In this document: piece by piece, positions 62,645 through 64,000 of the stretch
Position numbering within the stretch: position 1 is the stretch's first letter
How the letters are laid out: each line of letters opens with the position of its first letter
Assembly: GCA_914767715.1 (NCBI GenBank)
Contig: OU612069.1
Coordinates: 13,327,387 to 13,391,386 of the forward strand
Length of the DNA stretch: 64,000 bases
Direction of reading: 5' to 3'
From: Membranipora membranacea
Lineage: Eukaryota; Bryozoa; Gymnolaemata; Cheilostomatida; Membraniporidae
Position numbers and translations under genes: made by a program
Notes under the pieces: model-generated
Told to the model about the DNA's origin: nothing
Seen by the model: only the letters and a program-made list of their open reading frames with translations
Database searches by the model: none

Positions 62645-64000
62645 CTACCGTGTAACATGCTTTGCTGAAACAACACAAGACAATGGTTTCAAGCTTGATG
62701 TCAACTGAGAGGACAAATCATCTATTTTATCAACTCCTGATAATTGGGCAGCTAGGGTAATCAAGTGTGTCCAATCTGCAAGAAGACAGAAAGATGGCTT
62801 GTACAGTGGGTCCACTTTCAAACCATAGCTGTCTGTATTAGAAATGATTCAATTTTGATTAACAGAAAGAGTTCCAGAAACGGTTGACAGCTGGCTCATC
62901 ACATTTGCAACATGGGCTACTGATATGTTAGCTGTACCTGAGTGCGGCAAAAAAATATACCAGCCTAGACTACCATCGTCAAAGACGGGTGACATATCAT
63001 CAAACAGCACTCTACCGAGGCATAATGTACATTTGGTAGAGTTCACAAAGAAATACAGCATGGGTGTAGTCTGTTTTCTTCCAACTGTAGACAGCCAATT
63101 TTCCAGGAGCAGCGTGATAAACCAAGGTAAGTCCTGAGCTGCAGCATTAATTGCGTTATTGGGTCAATTTTGGCTGACTCATATTATCGGCTAGTTGTTG
63201 ATTATTAAGCAAGATCTAATCCCGTACTCATTCATAATTCAATAAGCTCAGGCAGACCAGGTAGCCTGATCTATTGGTGAGTGGAGAAATCGCTTATTTA
63301 AGGAGAACTAACAGCTACAAAGACATAATTGGAAATGTGTTAAACTTGAATTTTTATCCGCAACCTGCATCCCCGAAACAAGCCATATAATATGTGGATT
63401 TCGAACTGTGTTATACTATACTCATCACCACTACTGTCTCATTAGGTAATCTGCTCTAAGACAACTCTTATATTAAAAGACATGTCTGTATATTGTTTTT
63501 CCTATGGCCTTGGTATTTTCTATTAACCTGTCTTCAAATATCGGAGTTCTCTTCTTAATATCAAAGAGAGGAAAATAGGCATCATCATCGTATAGTATAA
63601 GTAAGCATAAGTATACCCGCAACGATTGTACAAGACTGATGTGACGGACTATGTCACATGTAAAACTGATTAAAAATATCCTGTTTAGCACCACGGATTC
63701 GTACTATTTGCTCATCATCATCTAATTGGCCATCTATGACAGTAGCAGAAACTTCAAACTAACCTGGCTGACATTGAAATATCCCATCAAAGCACAGCAC
63801 ATACCGAATGGTACAAAATGTAAATAGTGCTCTTGCTTCCACTGTGTTGTTTAAGTTAGGTTCACTGATATTCTTTGACTCTCGCCAACCAGTGGTGGCC
63901 AAAGTACAGCTTTGTTTGGCTCAGCTTTGAAACCATAAGACAGCTTCATAAAGGCTCCACCGCAAACAAGGAAATAGACGTTTTTTGTGGGACAAAAGAC
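62645..64000 (-). CDS. Unrecognised multi-exon gene of short repeated segments (runs off window)
   Basis: Minus-strand open stretches bounded by plausible splice sites occur at 63,880–64,000 (VFCPTKNVYFLVCGGAFM), about 63,855–63,764 (RYVLCFDGIFQCQP, donor GTTAGT), about 63,633–63,528 (RVYLCLLILYDDDAYF, donor GTTAAT), 63,084 to about 62,860 (VLFDDMSPVFDDGSLGWY) and 62,832–62,645 (ending CVVSAKHVTR and TAG). Several share a hydrophobic–C–D/D–aromatic pattern, and SYGFKAEP in the first resembles SYGLKVDP in the last. This suggests repeats of one small domain. Phases of the last junction do not fit, so boundaries are uncertain. I do not recognise the family; it could also be a decayed element. 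Confidence 0.3.

Overview
The window is animal nuclear DNA. It is AT-rich, has spliced genes with GT–AG introns, and is crowded with transposons and tRNA-derived SINEs. No prokaryotic operon, rRNA or CRISPR array is visible. Gene content (TRIM-like RING/B-box proteins, METTL13, aminoacylase-1, the ciliary protein CFAP300, BEL/Pao, CR1/L2-like LINE, Sola-like transposase) fits a ciliated marine invertebrate. A sponge or other early-branching animal is my best guess, at low confidence.

The dominating feature is a tandem segmental duplication with a period of about 25–29 kb. One unit holds, left to right: the 5' exons of a minus-strand TRIM-like gene, several kb of intergenic DNA, a plus-strand METTL13-like gene running straight into the last exons of an aminoacylase-1 (ACY1) gene, then the 3' exons of the next TRIM-like gene. 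Unit A covers about 190–28,500. Unit B covers about 28,525–51,400. A partial third start lies at 54,685–57,371. The window therefore has three TRIM-like genes: copy 1 at 238–1,181 (cut by the window edge or a breakpoint), copy 2 at 25,270–29,977 (open through six exons, 465 codons from the inner ATG) and copy 3 at 48,990–55,738 (frameshifted RING exon, transposon in an intron). It also has two METTL13/ACY1 loci, at 14,222–21,037 and 38,600–45,609.

The two METTL13/ACY1 loci are damaged in different places. The A copy has lost exon 1, because a 5'-truncated BEL/Pao retrotransposon abuts the middle of intron 1. The B copy keeps exon 1 but has a 1-base insertion in exon 6 and a deletion that removes the start of exon 7. 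In both, the second half of METTL13 and the first two thirds of ACY1 are absent, so the METTL13–ACY1 junction predates the duplication. In B the METTL13 start faces the start of CFAP300 across 226 bases. CFAP300 lacks its last exon exactly where the duplicated sequence resumes (33,741).

Because the paralogous unit supplies the empty site, several insertions can be defined almost to the base. These are a 3,847-bp CACTA-type element (1,646–5,492, duplicated ATA), a 1,045-bp hAT-type element (21,901–22,945, 8-bp duplication), a 96-bp fold-back with a poly-C loop (31,223–31,318, 9-bp duplication) and a probable MITE (29,311–29,694). A 2,772-bp Sola-like element with an intact two-exon transposase sits in intron 2 of TRIM copy 3 (51,437–54,208, 4-bp duplication). 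The right end (57.4–64 kb) holds a decayed CR1/L2-type LINE with PHD and endonuclease domains, then an unrecognised minus-strand set of exons that runs off the window.
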